In this document: positions 10,790 through 22,956 of the stretch, one piece after another
Position numbering within the stretch: position 1 is the stretch's first letter
How the letters are laid out: each line of letters starts with the position of its first letter
NCBI GenBank assembly: GCA_028583415.1
Contig: CM053274.1
Location: 89,109,902 to 89,173,901 of the forward strand
Origin: Protea cynaroides
Lineage: Eukaryota; Streptophyta; Magnoliopsida; Proteales; Proteaceae
DNA length: 64,000 bases
Direction of reading: 5' to 3'
The notes under the pieces: model-generated
What the model was told of the DNA's origin: nothing
Database searches by the model: none
The model's input: only the letters and a program-made list of their open reading frames with translations
Position numbers and translations under genes: made by a program

Positions 10790-13100
10790 GCAAGGTAAAA
10801 CCAAATGAAAAGAACAACAAGGTAATGATGATGAACAGCAGGAGAGTGAGTATGGTTGCTGCAGGTGATGGGGGGCAATGGGGATTTCGAAGGGAAGTAG
10901 AAGGGCCAGCCTCCAAAACCCTCCTTCCTTGTGAGCATTGGTGGGGTATTTATAGAAGCAGAAGGTTGGATGAAGGGAGGTGGAGTGGGGCTCGATGGAG
11001 GTTCGGTTGCCGTAGATTTTGGGGGGAAATAGATGATCTGTCAACAAGGAGGAGCAACGGCTGGTGGGCAGGTTTGATTGGCGGGTTTCTTGGGGTAAAC
11101 AGTGTGGTAGCTCTAATCGGCTGGAGTGGGTGAGAGAGGTGGTAGGATCGATGATGGAGTCTGGAGTTATGAGGGATGGCTGCTAGGTTTAATGAGGGAA
11201 TGGGCTTGAAGTGTAGTAGGTTTACCGTATGCAGGAGGGAAAATCAACAGGTTTAATGAGGGAGGGGGCGATGCAGGTGAGATGGGGTTGATGATGTAGG
11301 ATGGTTAGGTGTGGGGTGTTGCATGGTAACATCACCCCCCCCCCACTCTCTCTCTCTCTCTCTCTCTCCTAGTCTCTCTCTTTCTCTCTCCCCGTGTCGA
11401 ATTCCACTCTCTTGCTCTTCTTTATATGTACATATATAATATAACATATATAAAACATATATATTATATAATATATTAATGCATATGGTATATATCATAT
11501 ATATAATATATATATAAATACATAAAGTGCATGCATGTACATCGGCTGATCCGACTCGGTCGGGATAGGTCTGGGTTGGGTCAGGCTGGATTGGTCGAGT
11601 TTGACCGGGTTAGACTGAATTGGGTTTAACCGACTCCTCTCCCACTTTTATGGGTCATTTCAGTACGCATCTGCATGGAATTCTTCGACGATTTTTCTCC
11701 TGAATTTTTCACGTCCACTTTGCAAAGTATCCAAAATGAAGAACAGTGGCACTTGAATCATTTGATTTGGAGGTCGGATAATAAAGTTAAGAAGGATCGA
11801 AGTTTAGGCGGCCATCTCGGCTTGCAGCTCTGCATGGGATCCTTCGGAGGCCGTTGCTCTGGATTTTCCACGTCCACTTTGAAGAGGGCGGACAATGGAG
11901 CACTGGCTCTTGGATTGCAGGATTTGGATGTCGAATGATCAAGATATGAGGATGTGAAATTTAAATAATTAAACTCATGATAATTTGCATGCAGGCTCTC
12001 GGACAAATTATTATTATTTTTAGAAAAACCCCTTGTACTTGTTTCTAGACTGAAATTATCATATCTTCTTCCTTTGATATCAGAATTGAGCAATTCTAGT
12101 CTCATTTCGAAGCTATTTCCAAGACCTACGAATCCATGCAAATTACAGCCCATGACTTTGCTGTGGAGTCCGCCGAAATCGGCCACGAAGTCTCCACTTA
12201 ACATCCAAACCTTGAATTGACCGCAACCCTTTCTGAATGCATTCACCCAAACTTTGGAATACTAGAAGCACTTTGGCTTAGCTCAGAACACCAAAGAGTG
12301 TACACAGGGATTGATCAACTATTGGTTTGAGAGAGATTCACTCGCCTCCCCTGTACTTTCTAAATTTCCATTCATCTCCACTCTCTTGTTGCCTATACAC
12401 CAATAAAGCTCTGTTTGACTAGGAATGGCAAAAATGGGATGCTTATACCTTGTTAAAACCCGAACTTTTCCCATGCTCTGTCTCCACCTCTGTCGATAGC
12501 TTCACCGCTGGTATCCACCGCTAAACCCAAACCCTCTCCCATCGGAAGAAAGCCAAAATCCGCCAAAATCCACGTCACGCGACAAAAATCTCAATCGGGC
12601 CTCTCCACGGAGACATATGGTTGGCCATTCCTGGTGGTGACATTGGGCCTGAATAAAATCCCATTGCAGCCACCTAGTGGGAATCTTGGTGCTAACACTA
12701 TGGTCCTTGGATTCACATCTGCCTTGGCTGATTCGGTGAAAAATCCATTCAATATTGGCTTACCTACCTTCTATTACTCTTTCATTTTGAAATGGTAGAA
12801 CCAATGAAGTAATTTTTCAAGATTTCTTTATGGTGGAAAGATTAGGCGCTGAAGGATTTATCGTGGATATGGGTCATTGAATCAGATGGAGTTTTGTATT
12901 CTGATGTTCAGTAAAAGCATCTTGTCATCGAAATATGATTTTGAAATCGCCAGAAAACTAAAGGGGAACAAACAATCAAAGACTCGAAAAAAAATTCCAT
13001 TCCCCAGTTTCTACACAATTTAAAGAGCAAATTAAATACAATAAAACAGAGCCAAGCTGAAACGCTAATAAAACTAACTGAAAAGAGCAAAAGGAATGAA
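10790..13100. other. Unassigned intergenic stretch
   Basis: I see no supported gene. A (C)n/(CT)n tract lies at 11335-11392 and AT-rich repeats at 11425-11520. Between about 11640 and 12250 the text resembles the middle of the copia-like LTR at 14030-14170 in style (GATTTGGAG...GGATAATAAAGTTA), suggesting an old related LTR, but I cannot align it fully. 12600-12860 is unassigned. Confidence 0.35.
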
Positions 13101-13105
13101 CGTAC

Positions 13106-15353
13106 TGATGAACTTGATATGACACTGAGTGGGGGGGGTGAATCAGTGTCTAAAACTTTTCTCTGATTATTTAGTGCTGCCCAGAGCTGATGGAGATATA
13201 TTCTTTTACACACACACAAGCGTATGTAAATCTACCTCGCTACCACTCAATGGCCAGGTCTACCAGATTTGCACACCCATCTTGCAAGTCATTCCACGCA
13301 CTCTAAAATATATAGGAAAATAAAGACAGTCCACAACATAGGATATACGTGGTTCACCAACACAGTGTGTGATGGCTAGTCCACGGAATAATGCCCAACG
13401 GGCTCCGTATATACTTAATACACTTCTTTTTGTTGTCTACACAACAGGGAGTACATACACCCAATTTACCCAGCATAAAACTAGGAGGGCACACATGTGC
13501 CAGGAATTCAGGTATCAAGTACCAGTGTTCAGCACACGCTGCACACCACGCTTAACCCGCACCCACGGGAAGCAAATAACAAATATTTTTAGGCTTATAA
13601 ATTTGCCTTACAGTTTTCACCCACAAGCTAGGTATTCAACAATTTGCACCTACTCTAGCATACAATAAATTGAAAGCATAAATAGATAAGGAATTGAGAA
13701 TCTCACAAACAATGCTTTCGAATGACCAATAATATCTCTGGAGCTTCACACTGACCTCAGGTACTCTTTAACAACCTTCAATGTTGATAGAGATCGATTC
13801 ACAGAGCACACCATGTCCACAGGCTTTCAATCTCTTCCACACAACCCATAATCACCATGAATATGAAAATAAAAGCTCTACTGACCTCTCAAAGGGATTT
13901 AGAACTCCATTGATGCACAAAGAAGAGACAGTTGGTGATTGATCACTCCCACAGGCACAAAACCCTAGAAAAACCCTTTATTAAGCTTCAAAACCCTATT
14001 TTCGATTTTTCTCAGCATTTTTACGACTCCCAACGGTGCCCAATGTATAGAGCATCAAAAAATATGGAAACTGCAACTTGAACGGACTGATTTGGAGCTC
14101 GGATGAAGAAGTTATGTTGGTTTGAAGTTCGACCAATCAGAAAATTCAAAATGAAATCTTTCGGAGGCATACCGTGCACCTGCGCTACACGGAATCGCCG
14201 CCCTCCTATGCGTTGTCGCTTTATGATTGGTCCACTGTAGAATCTAAACCAGAACCGTTGGATTAACATCAAAAAGGCAGGATTTGTTTCTCGCCGCGGG
14301 ATCTGCATAAATAGCGTCAGATCCTGTCGGCATTAATATTAGCCGCACGATCTGGATCTTTGCGCCGCTGTACCGAATGCACGCCACATAGAATCAAGGC
14401 GCTGAGACCATGCAACATTGAACACCATATTAACCTACATCAGGCCAATGAAATGCCTCGCGATAGAATCTTGACGTTGCCGCCTCATTACACTCGAGTC
14501 TGCCTTGATCTAATCCATTCAAAGTGGATCTGAGCATCGTGGCTCAAATCCAGCCACTGATCTTGCATCTTCTCCTCTTTTTATGCCGAAATTGCCCCTA
14601 TACAACTTGTAAAATGCCGAAATTGCTTCTAAACAACTTGTGAAATGAGTTTTTCGAGCGATTCGACAGAAACTGCGATATCTCTCTCATCCGACGTCGG
14701 AATTGAGTGATTCAAGTTGCGTTGGAAAGATAACTCGACGCTCTACCTCTTTCCACTATCGGATTTCCATGAACCTGCTGTGGGACCCACCAAAAATAGG
14801 CCCAAAGTTAAAACTCTATCAAACCTTGGAATTTGAATCCAAAACTTTGCGTGCATGCATGCCAAGTGCCGTGGGCTGCCGTGTTGGCATGTCACCTTGC
14901 CACCACACCTGTGGGTCCCACTCACATTTTTTCTCTCTCCTCTTTCTCTCTCTTTTGATTCTCTCTCTTCTTTCTCTCTCTTGAATACCTCTCTTCAATG
15001 CCACAACACCAGAAATATGAGAAACATGAACATGATCAGAAAAGCTTCAGGAACACTGTCGCATCATCAGAAACTCGATCACATCACCAGAGAAGTTATG
15101 CCACATCACCAATGGAGTCCACAGACACTCTCTCTCATCAAACTTGATGTAGAATACAATTTAACTCGCTGCAAGTCATCTGAGACACATGTAGAACACT
15201 GTAGAACATACATGCGAGGTTGCTCCATCTTTGCCATTGCACTGACAGTCTCTCTCCTACACTGATACTCTCTCTCCTCATTCTTCTAAATAAATGCTCA
15301 CAAACACTGCCACATCAGCCAAGTTGTCAACAATGACAACATAAAGTCCAACA
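13106..15353 (-). repeat. 3' LTR of the copia-like element (2248 bp)
   Basis: Begins on the minus strand with TGTTGGACTTTATG at 15353 and ends with AAGTTCATCA at 13106. It matches 18195-18822 plus 20746-22365 throughout with only scattered differences. The CT-rich stretch at about 14920-14990 (on the plus strand) is present in both copies. There is no coding potential. Confidence 0.92.
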
Positions 15354-15674
15354 ATCTCCCCCTTTGGAATTGTTGGCAACTCATTCTGTACATAAGATCT
15401 TTCTCCCCCTTTGACAACAAATACAAAGGGGCATGCCACATAGGAGTTCCCACCGCATCTTTCCAATCCTATGGGTCCAAAAAAATAATAAACAATAATA
15501 TCAACACATAACAACATCACCAGACTCCCCCTGAGTCCAACATAAGGAGATGAAGTATAACAAACATATACATACACCACTCAACACATAAATACCATAG
15601 GACTCCCCCTAAGTCTATCATCAGGAGCAAAAGGATATAGCAAATACACACTGCTCCTCCTCACTCCAAGCACC
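15354..15674 (-). other. Polypurine tract and 3' internal region of the copia-like element
   Basis: Next to the LTR the minus strand reads CCAAAGGGGGAGATT, a typical copia polypurine tract. Further CTCCCCCT-type boxes lie at about 15405, 15525 and 15602. No frame continues from the protease segment; its stop codon lies at 15675, only about 0.3 kb from the LTR. Confidence 0.75.
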
Positions 15675-16154
15675 TCACTGCTTGGTGAGCATGGTCATGC
15701 ATGAATCTTCGACACTCTCTATCAGCGTATATAAATTTCTTGAGGTTCTCTGTCCTGAAGCCACAATCTTGCCACTGTCAACTCTTTTGATCTCACATCC
15801 CTGTTTATTGAAGATCACTTCATGCCCTCTGTCACAAATCTGGCTGATGCTGAGAACGTTGTGCTTGAGTCCTGACACATAAAACACATCATGGAGTTTC
15901 ACCTTTCCATTGTTGATGCTGATAGAACCCTTTCCTGTTACCTTGGCCCCTTCATTGTTTCCAAACTTCACTATACCTCCCTCATACTGCTGAAGCTGCT
16001 GAAACATTTTTTTGTTACCTGTTATGTGACTAGAGCATCCACTGTCGAGTATCCAAGGAGACGGCTTGTCATGTGTCTTGAGAGTTGTCTCGAAGCATAC
16101 AACATCATTACTTTGTCCTTTTATAAAATCTGCAATGATTTTATTTTTCCACAC
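15675..16154 (-). pseudogene. Copia protease and GAG-pre-integrase segment, truncated
   Basis: About 160 aa. It contains the aspartic protease motif WILDSGCSSHITGNK and then the GAG-pre-integrase type stretch HDVFYVSGLKHNVLSISQIC and HEVIFNKQGCEI. The frame ends at NLYTLIESVEDSCMTMLTKQ-stop, before the integrase zinc region that normally follows. It overlaps the end of the upstream gag frame by a few tens of bases in a different frame, so at least one frameshift separates them. No RT or integrase core was found anywhere between the LTRs. Confidence 0.85.
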
Positions 16155-18129
16155 TTTTCTAAAAACTGGTGGAGTTTTTTGTTCATTCTCTGCTTAACTT
16201 TTCTTTGACCATTTTCCCTTTGTTGTGTCACTTTTTGCTGAGGTGGCATGAATGAAAAAATTGTTCTGCATACTCTTGCAATATGCCCATAGTTATGACA
16301 ATTGTAGCACTCAACAAAATTTTCTTCAAGGGAAGCAAACTGATTTCTACTTTCAAATCTGACTTCTCTCATGTTGAATTTGCATGTAGCTATCTTGTGA
16401 CCATAAGCATTACATTTATAACAATATCCCCGAAAATAAGATTTTGGCCTAGAAGGTGCCATGTACCTCATCCGTCTCTCGTGGTGCATTGGGATAATTT
16501 CTTCCATAGAAGTTACTCGCTTCACTCTCTTACCTTGTCTTGCATTAATAGTCTGTGGAATAGGAATTTGATTTTCTTCTTGGACATAAATCATAGGAGC
16601 TTTACCCTTTCCATTCTCTTTCACAAAAGAGATGGGACGTTTCTTCTTTGAGTTGGCACTGTTAGAATTTATAATTTCATCTAGCTTGCAGCTACTAGGA
16701 TGCACTGGAGTGTTTCTTGGCTCATCAGGTTGATTCAACTTTTGTTGTCTTTCAAGCTCTTCTTTTTCATACTCAGTCACCTTTGCTTTTAACAGAATAA
16801 ATTCTTTCTCAAGCTCTTCAAATTTACTCATCACAGGGGCTTGTATTTCAAGTTTAGCTTTCAAACCTGCATTCTCAGTCATTACTGTAGAGTGGTCTAT
16901 AAATACCTATTCAAGCTGAGTCTTGAGACTGTCAATAATTTTCTTGGACTCTACATCTTGAACTCTCAAGTCTTGAATCAACTGTTTCTACTTTTTAAGT
17001 TCTCTTGAGACAAACTTGTTATTCTTCCGTTCCTTGTTAAGTTCCTTCATAGCTGCTTGAAACTCTGCTTCAAAATTTATTTCACCTTCTTCGTCACTGC
17101 TTGAGCTTGATTTTTTATTTTGTTCTCTTCTCGTTTTTCAAAGAAAACCATGAACAAAGCCTCACTAGACTCACCCTCTGAAGTATCATCAGAATTATCA
17201 TATGAAGTGTCACTGCTCCTATTGGAAATAAAGCTTTTTCTTTTAGACTTGTTCTTCTTGAAGCTTTTGGCCTTATAACTGTCATTGATGTCATCTTCAT
17301 CATCACTATCAAATTTATTCCTCTTTGGACATTTTACAGCAAAGTGTCCAACCTTACCACAATTAAAGCATTTGAATGGGAGTTTATTCTTGTACCTTCA
17401 TGTACCCTTCTTCAATTTTCTAGTAAAGTGAACTGTGGCTTCATCTTCACTTTCTTCTTCATCTGAATTTTTAGAAATTTTCATCTTCTTCATGGCTTTG
17501 AAGGCAACTTTCTTATCAACGGAGGTTTCCGGATCTATTCTCATCTCAAAAGCTGTTAAGGCTCCATGAATCTCATCAATAGTCACCTGTTCTAAATCTT
17601 TGGTCTCTTCAAGAGCTGATACTTTTGATTCAAATTTAGGAGTAAGAGACCTTAAGATTTTCTGACAAACAATATGACCTTTTAGGTCTTCACCAAGTCC
17701 TCTAATGGAATTAACCACTTCATTAACTCTGTTCATGTACTGGTCAATGGTCTCATCTTCATACATCTTCAGGTTCTCAAACTGACCTCTGAATGTTTGC
17801 AGCTTGATTGTCTTGATCTTTTTATCTCCTTCATATATATTTATCAATCTATCCCAAACCTCCTTTGCTGTCTTGCAGTCCATGACTTTAGCTAGTTCAC
17901 TGTTTGTAAATCCCCCTTGAATAGCATTTAAAGTCTTTCTATTATTTTCAAAATTTTTCTTGTCTACTACTGTGGGAGCATTCGTATCATGAGGAGTGTA
18001 TTCATTTTCAATAGAAGCTCATACATCAAACCCAAGAGACCCTATGTAGATCTCCATTCTTCTTTTCCAAAATACAAATTCTGTTCCATCAAATAATGGG
18101 GGCCTGTTAAAACCTTCTCCTGGTGCCAT
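16121..18129 (-). pseudogene. Copia gag with two zinc-knuckle regions, several stops
   Basis: The likely start is the ATG at 18129 (MAPGEGFNRPPLFDG), in frame with the longer open stretch starting at 17883. A TGA lies at codon 37. The capsid-like part (ELAKVMDCKTAKEVWDRL ... NLKMYEDETIDQYMNRV ... ILRSLTPKFES) ends at a TGA near 17398 that looks like a changed CGA. The frame then continues with the intact knuckle CFNCGKVGHFAVKC at about 17330-17370, followed by an acidic, lysine-rich linker. After more stops and shifts comes a charged coiled-coil-like region and two further knuckles: CYKCNAYGHKIATC, and CYNCHNYGHIARVC. Three knuckles and a long linker resemble large-Gag copia elements. The series of stops marks it as non-functional. 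Confidence 0.8.
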
Positions 18130-18180
18130 ATCTTTATTCTGATCTTCTCAGTTGCTGATTAAGCGGTCACTGAACCTGTT

Positions 18181-18192
18181 GCTCTGATACCA
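18181..18192 (-). other. Primer-binding site of the copia-like element
   Basis: The minus strand reads TGGTATCAGAGC, complementary to initiator methionine tRNA, 2 nt from the LTR end …GTTCATCA. It marks the inner border of the 5' LTR. Confidence 0.9.
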
Positions 18193-18194
18193 AT

Positions 18195-21100
18195 TGATGA
18201 ACTTGATATGACACTGAGAGGGGGGGTGAATCAGTGTCTAAAACTTTTCTCTGATTATTTAGTGCTGCCCAGAGCTGATGGAGATATATTCTTTTACACA
18301 CACACAAGCGTATGGAAATCTACCTCGCTACCACTCAATGGCCAGGTCTACCAGATTTGCACACCCATCCTGCAAGCCATTCCACGCACTCCAAAATATA
18401 TAGGAAAATAAAGACAGTCCACAACACAGGATATATGTGGTTCACCAACACAATGTGTGATGGCTAGTCCACGGAGTAATACCCAACGGGCTCCGTATAT
18501 ACTCAATACACTTCTTTTTGTTGTCTACACAACAGGGAGTAGATACACCCAATTTACCCAGCATAAAACTAGGAGGGCACACATGTGCCAGGAATTCAGG
18601 TATCAAGTACCAATGTTCAGCACACGCTGCACACCACGCTTAACCCGCACCCACGGAAAGCAAATAACAAATATTTTTAGGCTTATAAATTTGTCTTACA
18701 GTTTTCACCCACTAGCTAGGTATTCAACAATTTACACCTACGCTAGCATACAATAAATTGAAAGCATAAATAGATAAGGAATTGAGAATCTCACAAACAA
18801 TGCTTTCGAATGGCCAACAATATGTAAGACCCGCACTCTGAAAACCCGGTCTAAACCTTGGTTTTGTGTCGTGACAGGTCTTCCGATCATCACGAGCGCG
18901 GGGCAAGCGGATAACAACAGTCGAATCGGACCGAAGTCGACCAATTATACCTGATTTTGGTATACCGGTCGATGGTACCGGATGTGGTCCGGTCGACCGG
19001 TATGGCCCGCACCTATGTGCGGGAATTTGGAAATTGTCTCTGCGGGTCCCGCTTTCCTGATTTTGAATCCTAGAAGTTTCCTAATCCTAGTAGGGTTACT
19101 AAATCCTATTTCTAGCCTATAAATACACCTTAAACCCCTCAAATCCTTTCCATTGTCTCTCGCAAACCCTAGAGAAGAGAAAGAGCATGGAAAGGAGAAG
19201 GAGTTAGGAAGAAGAAGAAGGTGCCGCCATTACCGTTTGACGAAGCTCTCGCTACGCCTTCGGGAGGTTGTTTGTGGGGGACCGGTGACCATACCGGTCG
19301 CCGTCTTTCCCACGGAGCCGCGACCGGTACATGCCCCGGTCGCTCCGTGAGGGTATTTTGTGATCTCTGTTGGTTTCCTACCAACATGAAACCCTAAATA
19401 ATATATTCTAATGAAACCCTAATATTATGTAGGACTTTGTGACTTATCGTTTGGATCTTTCGACGTTGAGCAATTAACGACCAGCGTCGGGTAAGGGAAT
19501 CGACCTAAACCTAATAATTAATGGACGGTGTCGTTGTTAATCATTGAATATCTATGATGTGATGTTTGTGCATATTCACTGCCATCATTTATTTCGTTAT
19601 TATTATTGTTCATGCTTCATAGGATGTGATTGTTAGGTATGTGATTGTTTTCGTTGGTGTGTGGAGTGGGGCATGGGCCGGGATCGCTCTTCACCGACAT
19701 TTTTTGTAGTATTCTGTCTTAACATGCTTGGTCGGGTGGGGTATCGGGGGAAGATCGTGGTCGGTGGTCTCCGATATTGTGTTGTCCCGCCATCGTTGGG
19801 TGGTACCGAGGTTCGAGTCGGTGGCTTGTCCCGTGCTTTGCTCTATCTCTATGCCGTAGGGAGTTATGTTGGGATAGGGTCTACCCGTATTGTTTCTTCC
19901 TAGTGGGTTAGTTGCGGATAGGGTATCGGGGGAGGTGAGGTGTGGTGGTCTCCGACCCGGCCTGCACGCTCTAGCTCTATCTCTATGCCGTGACGGTCTG
20001 CTGGGATAGAGCATACATTGTTGACATTAGGATTGGTTAGTTCGAGCCCCGGCCGTAGGGGCTTAGGTCTTGGTATGGGTAGAGTATCGGGGAGGTGCGG
20101 GGTATACCTTGCTCTATCTCTATTCCATGATGGGTGCATGTGGGTTGGTGGTAGTATGATTCTGTGCGACGCCACACACTCGTTATAGAGGTGCGGGGGC
20201 CACCAAACCTTTCTATAGCACATTGCAAACTTAAACCGGACCACGGATAAAAATGATTGTTACTCATGCATAATTTTGTGAAACGTCGATTGTCTTCTTG
20301 AGTGTGTTGTGAGCTCACCTTTGTGCACATCTTGTTTTAGATCCGGATGCGGGTTATACGTGGGCGGTTACGTGAACGCTCCAGCGTATGGTGGTGCTCG
20401 CGGCGTTGGCGTACGGGCATGGCGGACGGCGTGGCGCTCATGCGGTGCCCTTTCTGCGTGTACCGTGATGGCTTTTATTTATTTGTTTCGTTATTTTGAT
20501 TGGATTAAGGGATGTAAAGATTATTATTTAATATGTTTGAGTTTGAATATGGGTATTTATTTACATTATCAATAGATACTCGTCATTCTATTTAAAGTCT
20601 TCCCATGTATATTTATATTCGATTGTGGTTTGTGTAATTGGTTTGTATGGGTGGACCGGCCTATTCGAGATCCTGGTGTGAACCGTTGGTTCAATGACGG
20701 TTCACTCACACCGTTCTGGTTGGATCAGAATTGGGTGACACAATATCTCTGGAGCTTCACACTGACCTCAGGTACTCTTTAACAGCCTTCAATGTTGATA
20801 GAGATCGATTCATAGAGCACACCTTGTCCACAGGCTTCCAATCTCTTCCACACAACCCATAATCACCATGAATATGAAAATAAAAGCTCTACTGACCTCT
20901 CATAGGGATTTAGAACTCCATTGATGCACAAAGAAGAGGTAGTTGGTGATTGATCACTCCCACAGGTACGAAACCCTAGAAAAACCCTTTGTTAAGCTTC
21001 AAAACCCTATTTTCGATTTTTATCAGTGTTTTTACTACTCTCAACGGCGCCCAATGTATAGAGTATCAAAAAATATGGAAACTGCAACTTGAACAGACTG

Positions 21101-22365
21101 ATTTGGAGCTCGGATGAAGAAGTTATGTCGGTTTGAAGTTCGGCCAATCAGAAAATTCAAAATGAAATCTTTCGGAGGCATACCGTGCACCTGCGCTACA
21201 CGGAATCGCCGCCCTCCTATGCGTTGTCGCTTTACGATTGGTCCACTGCAGAATCTAAACCAGAACCGTTGGATTAACATCAAAAAGGCGGGATTTGTTT
21301 CTCGCCGCTGGATCTGCATAAATAGCGTCAGATCTTGTCGGCTTTAATATTAGCCGCACGATCTGGATCTTTGCGCCGTTGTACCGAATGCACGCCACAT
21401 AGAATCAAGGCGCTGAGACCATGCAACATTGAACACCATATTAACCTACATCAGGCCAATGAAATGCCTCACGATAGAATCTTGACGTTGCCGCCTCACT
21501 ACACTCGAGCCCGCCTTGATCTAATCCATTCAAAGTGGATCTGAGCATCGTGTCTCAAATCCAGCCGCTGATCTTGCATCTTCTCCTCTTTTTTATGCCG
21601 AAATTGCCCCTATACAATTTGTGAAATGCCGAAATTGCCCCTAAACAACTTATGAAATGACTTTTTCGAGCGATCCGACAGAAACTGCGATATCTCTCTC
21701 ATCCGACGTTGGAATTGAGTGATTCAAGTTGCGTTGGAAAGATAACTCGACGCTCTACCTCTTTCCACTATCGGATTTCCATGAACCTGCTGCGGGACCC
21801 ACCAAAAATAGGCCCAAAGTTAAAACTCTATCAAACCTTGGAATTTGAACCCGAAACTTTGCGTGCATGCATGCCAAGTGTCGTGGGCTGCCGTGTTGGC
21901 ATGTCACCTTGCCACCACACCTGTGGGTCCCACTCATATTTTTTCTCTCTCCTCTTTCTCTCTCTTTTGATTCTCTCTCTTCTTTCTCTCTCTTGAATAC
22001 CTCTCTTCAATGCCACAACACCAGAAACATGAGAAACATGAACATGATCAGAAAAGCTTCAGGAACACTGTCGCATCATCAGAAACTCGATCACATCACC
22101 AGAGAAGTTATGCCACATCACCAGTGGGGTCCACAGACACTCTCTCTCATCAAACTTGATGTAGAATACAATTTAACTCGATGCAAGTCATCTGAGACAC
22201 ATGTAGAACACTGTAGAACATACATGCGAGGTTGCTCCATCTTTGCCATTGCACTGATAGTCTCTCTCCTGCACTGATACTCTCTCTCCTCATTCTTCTG
22301 ACTGAATGCTCACAAACACTGCCACATCAACCAAGTTATCAACAATGACAACATAAAGTCCAACA
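18195..22365 (-). repeat. 5' LTR of the copia-like element, split by an insertion
   Basis: Homologous to 13106-15353. It is interrupted at 18823-20740 by a solo LTR with its 5-bp target duplication. Removing 1923 bp (1918 plus one 5-bp copy) from the 4171-bp span gives exactly 2248 bp, the length of the other LTR. Confidence 0.92.
18823..20740 (+). mobile_element. Solo LTR of the gypsy family, nested in the copia-like LTR
   Basis: Runs from TGTAAGACCC to TTGGGTGACA, 1918 bp, with a perfect 5-bp duplication CAATA at 18818-18822 and 20741-20745. The sequence is homologous to the gypsy LTR at 6081-8334: same start, the GGTCGACCGG stretch, the CTAGAGAAGAG/GGAAAGGAGAAG region and GATAGAGC repeats. 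The orientation is opposite to the element at the left edge. No internal sequence remains, so it is a solo LTR left by recombination between two LTRs. The unoccupied site is preserved at about 13722-13740 in the sister LTR. Confidence 0.95.
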
Positions 22366-22370
22366 CGTAC

Positions 22371-22650
22371 TGTATTTTTTTTTTTTTGTCAAATTGCGAA
22401 CATAATTGAAGGGGATGAACAAGAGGAAATTGCCATCGTCCATAGGATTGGAAGAGATGGGTTTTATGTTGGGATCAGTAATGTGGGAAGGGCAAGCGGG
22501 CTCTTCGGGAGAAGGTTTAGAATCAGAGGTAGATTCTGTACTAGAGTCTTCATCGACTTCATCTTCGTCATCCGAGACAAGAGCAATCGCAACTTCTTAG
22601 AAGTATCGCTGTCGGCTGGCAAGTAGAGGATGTCGGTCGACGGCACGATC
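22371..22650 (-). other. Coding-like acidic fragment, unidentified
   Basis: On the minus strand a stretch reads VAIALVSDDEDEVDEDSSTE followed by a serine/proline-rich part (SKPSPEEPACPSHITDP). It is about 75 codons long, with a stop just upstream and no splice sites I can defend. It may be a gene scrap; the copia-like element inserted directly beside it. I do not recognise a family. Confidence 0.25.
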
Positions 22651-22713
22651 ACTAATGTCGACAGTGATAAGGGATTTGGTAGGTTTTATAGCTGGCCAGA
22701 TGGTGGGGATATT

Positions 22714-22956
22714 GGATTCGAATCTCCTCCTTGTACTTCAGAGAGGAGGGAAATGTCCTGTCGGATGGTCGACACGTGGCTCTTGGGAAAATCCAAGCTC
22801 CACGTCCGAGCCGATACCCCTATCGGCTCGATTTATCTACTAGGTGTTGACTCGAACGTGGGACTCGAATTTTTTTGAAAATCATGTGTCGGCCATTCGA
22901 TGGAGACGTCTCCCTCCTCCCTAAAATAAAATACAGGAAGGAGACGATTTGAATCC
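22714..22956. mobile_element. MITE with CTCCTCCC-type inverted ends, copy 1
   Basis: Begins GGATTCGAATCTCCTCC and ends GGAGACGATTTGAATCC, which are inverted relative to each other. Inside are sub-terminal TCGACACGTGGCTC and CCGATACCCC(C/T)GTCGGCTCG-type palindromes shared with copies at 36727, 37441 and 49813. Confidence 0.7.

Larger units (their letters stand above)
13106..22365 (-). mobile_element. Copia-like LTR retrotransposon, Gag/protease only, with a nested solo LTR
   Basis: The element is flanked by CGTAC on both sides (13101-13105 and 22366-22370). Its LTRs, TGTTGGACTTTATG...GTTCATCA on the minus strand, are each 2248 bp once the nested insertion in the right one is removed. A methionine-type primer-binding site (18192-18181) and a purine tract (15368-15354) bound an internal region of only 2841 bp. 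That region codes for Gag and the start of a copia polyprotein (protease and pre-integrase part). Integrase core, RT and RNase H are absent, so I infer a non-autonomous deletion derivative that depended on a partner element. Confidence 0.9.

Noticed and set aside
10030..11133. Several open frames over 80 codons across the minisatellites
   Set aside because: They come from 43-bp and ~44-bp repeats with no conserved frame and overlap each other on both strands.
12600..12860. Possible exon in the stretch before the copia-like element
   Set aside because: Short protein-like text on the plus strand (about 45 codons) but no family resemblance, splice sites or neighbours to support it.
22630..22878. 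Plus-strand frames at the left MITE copy
   Set aside because: They run through the hairpin MITE and end with it; the composition is that of the MITE arms.
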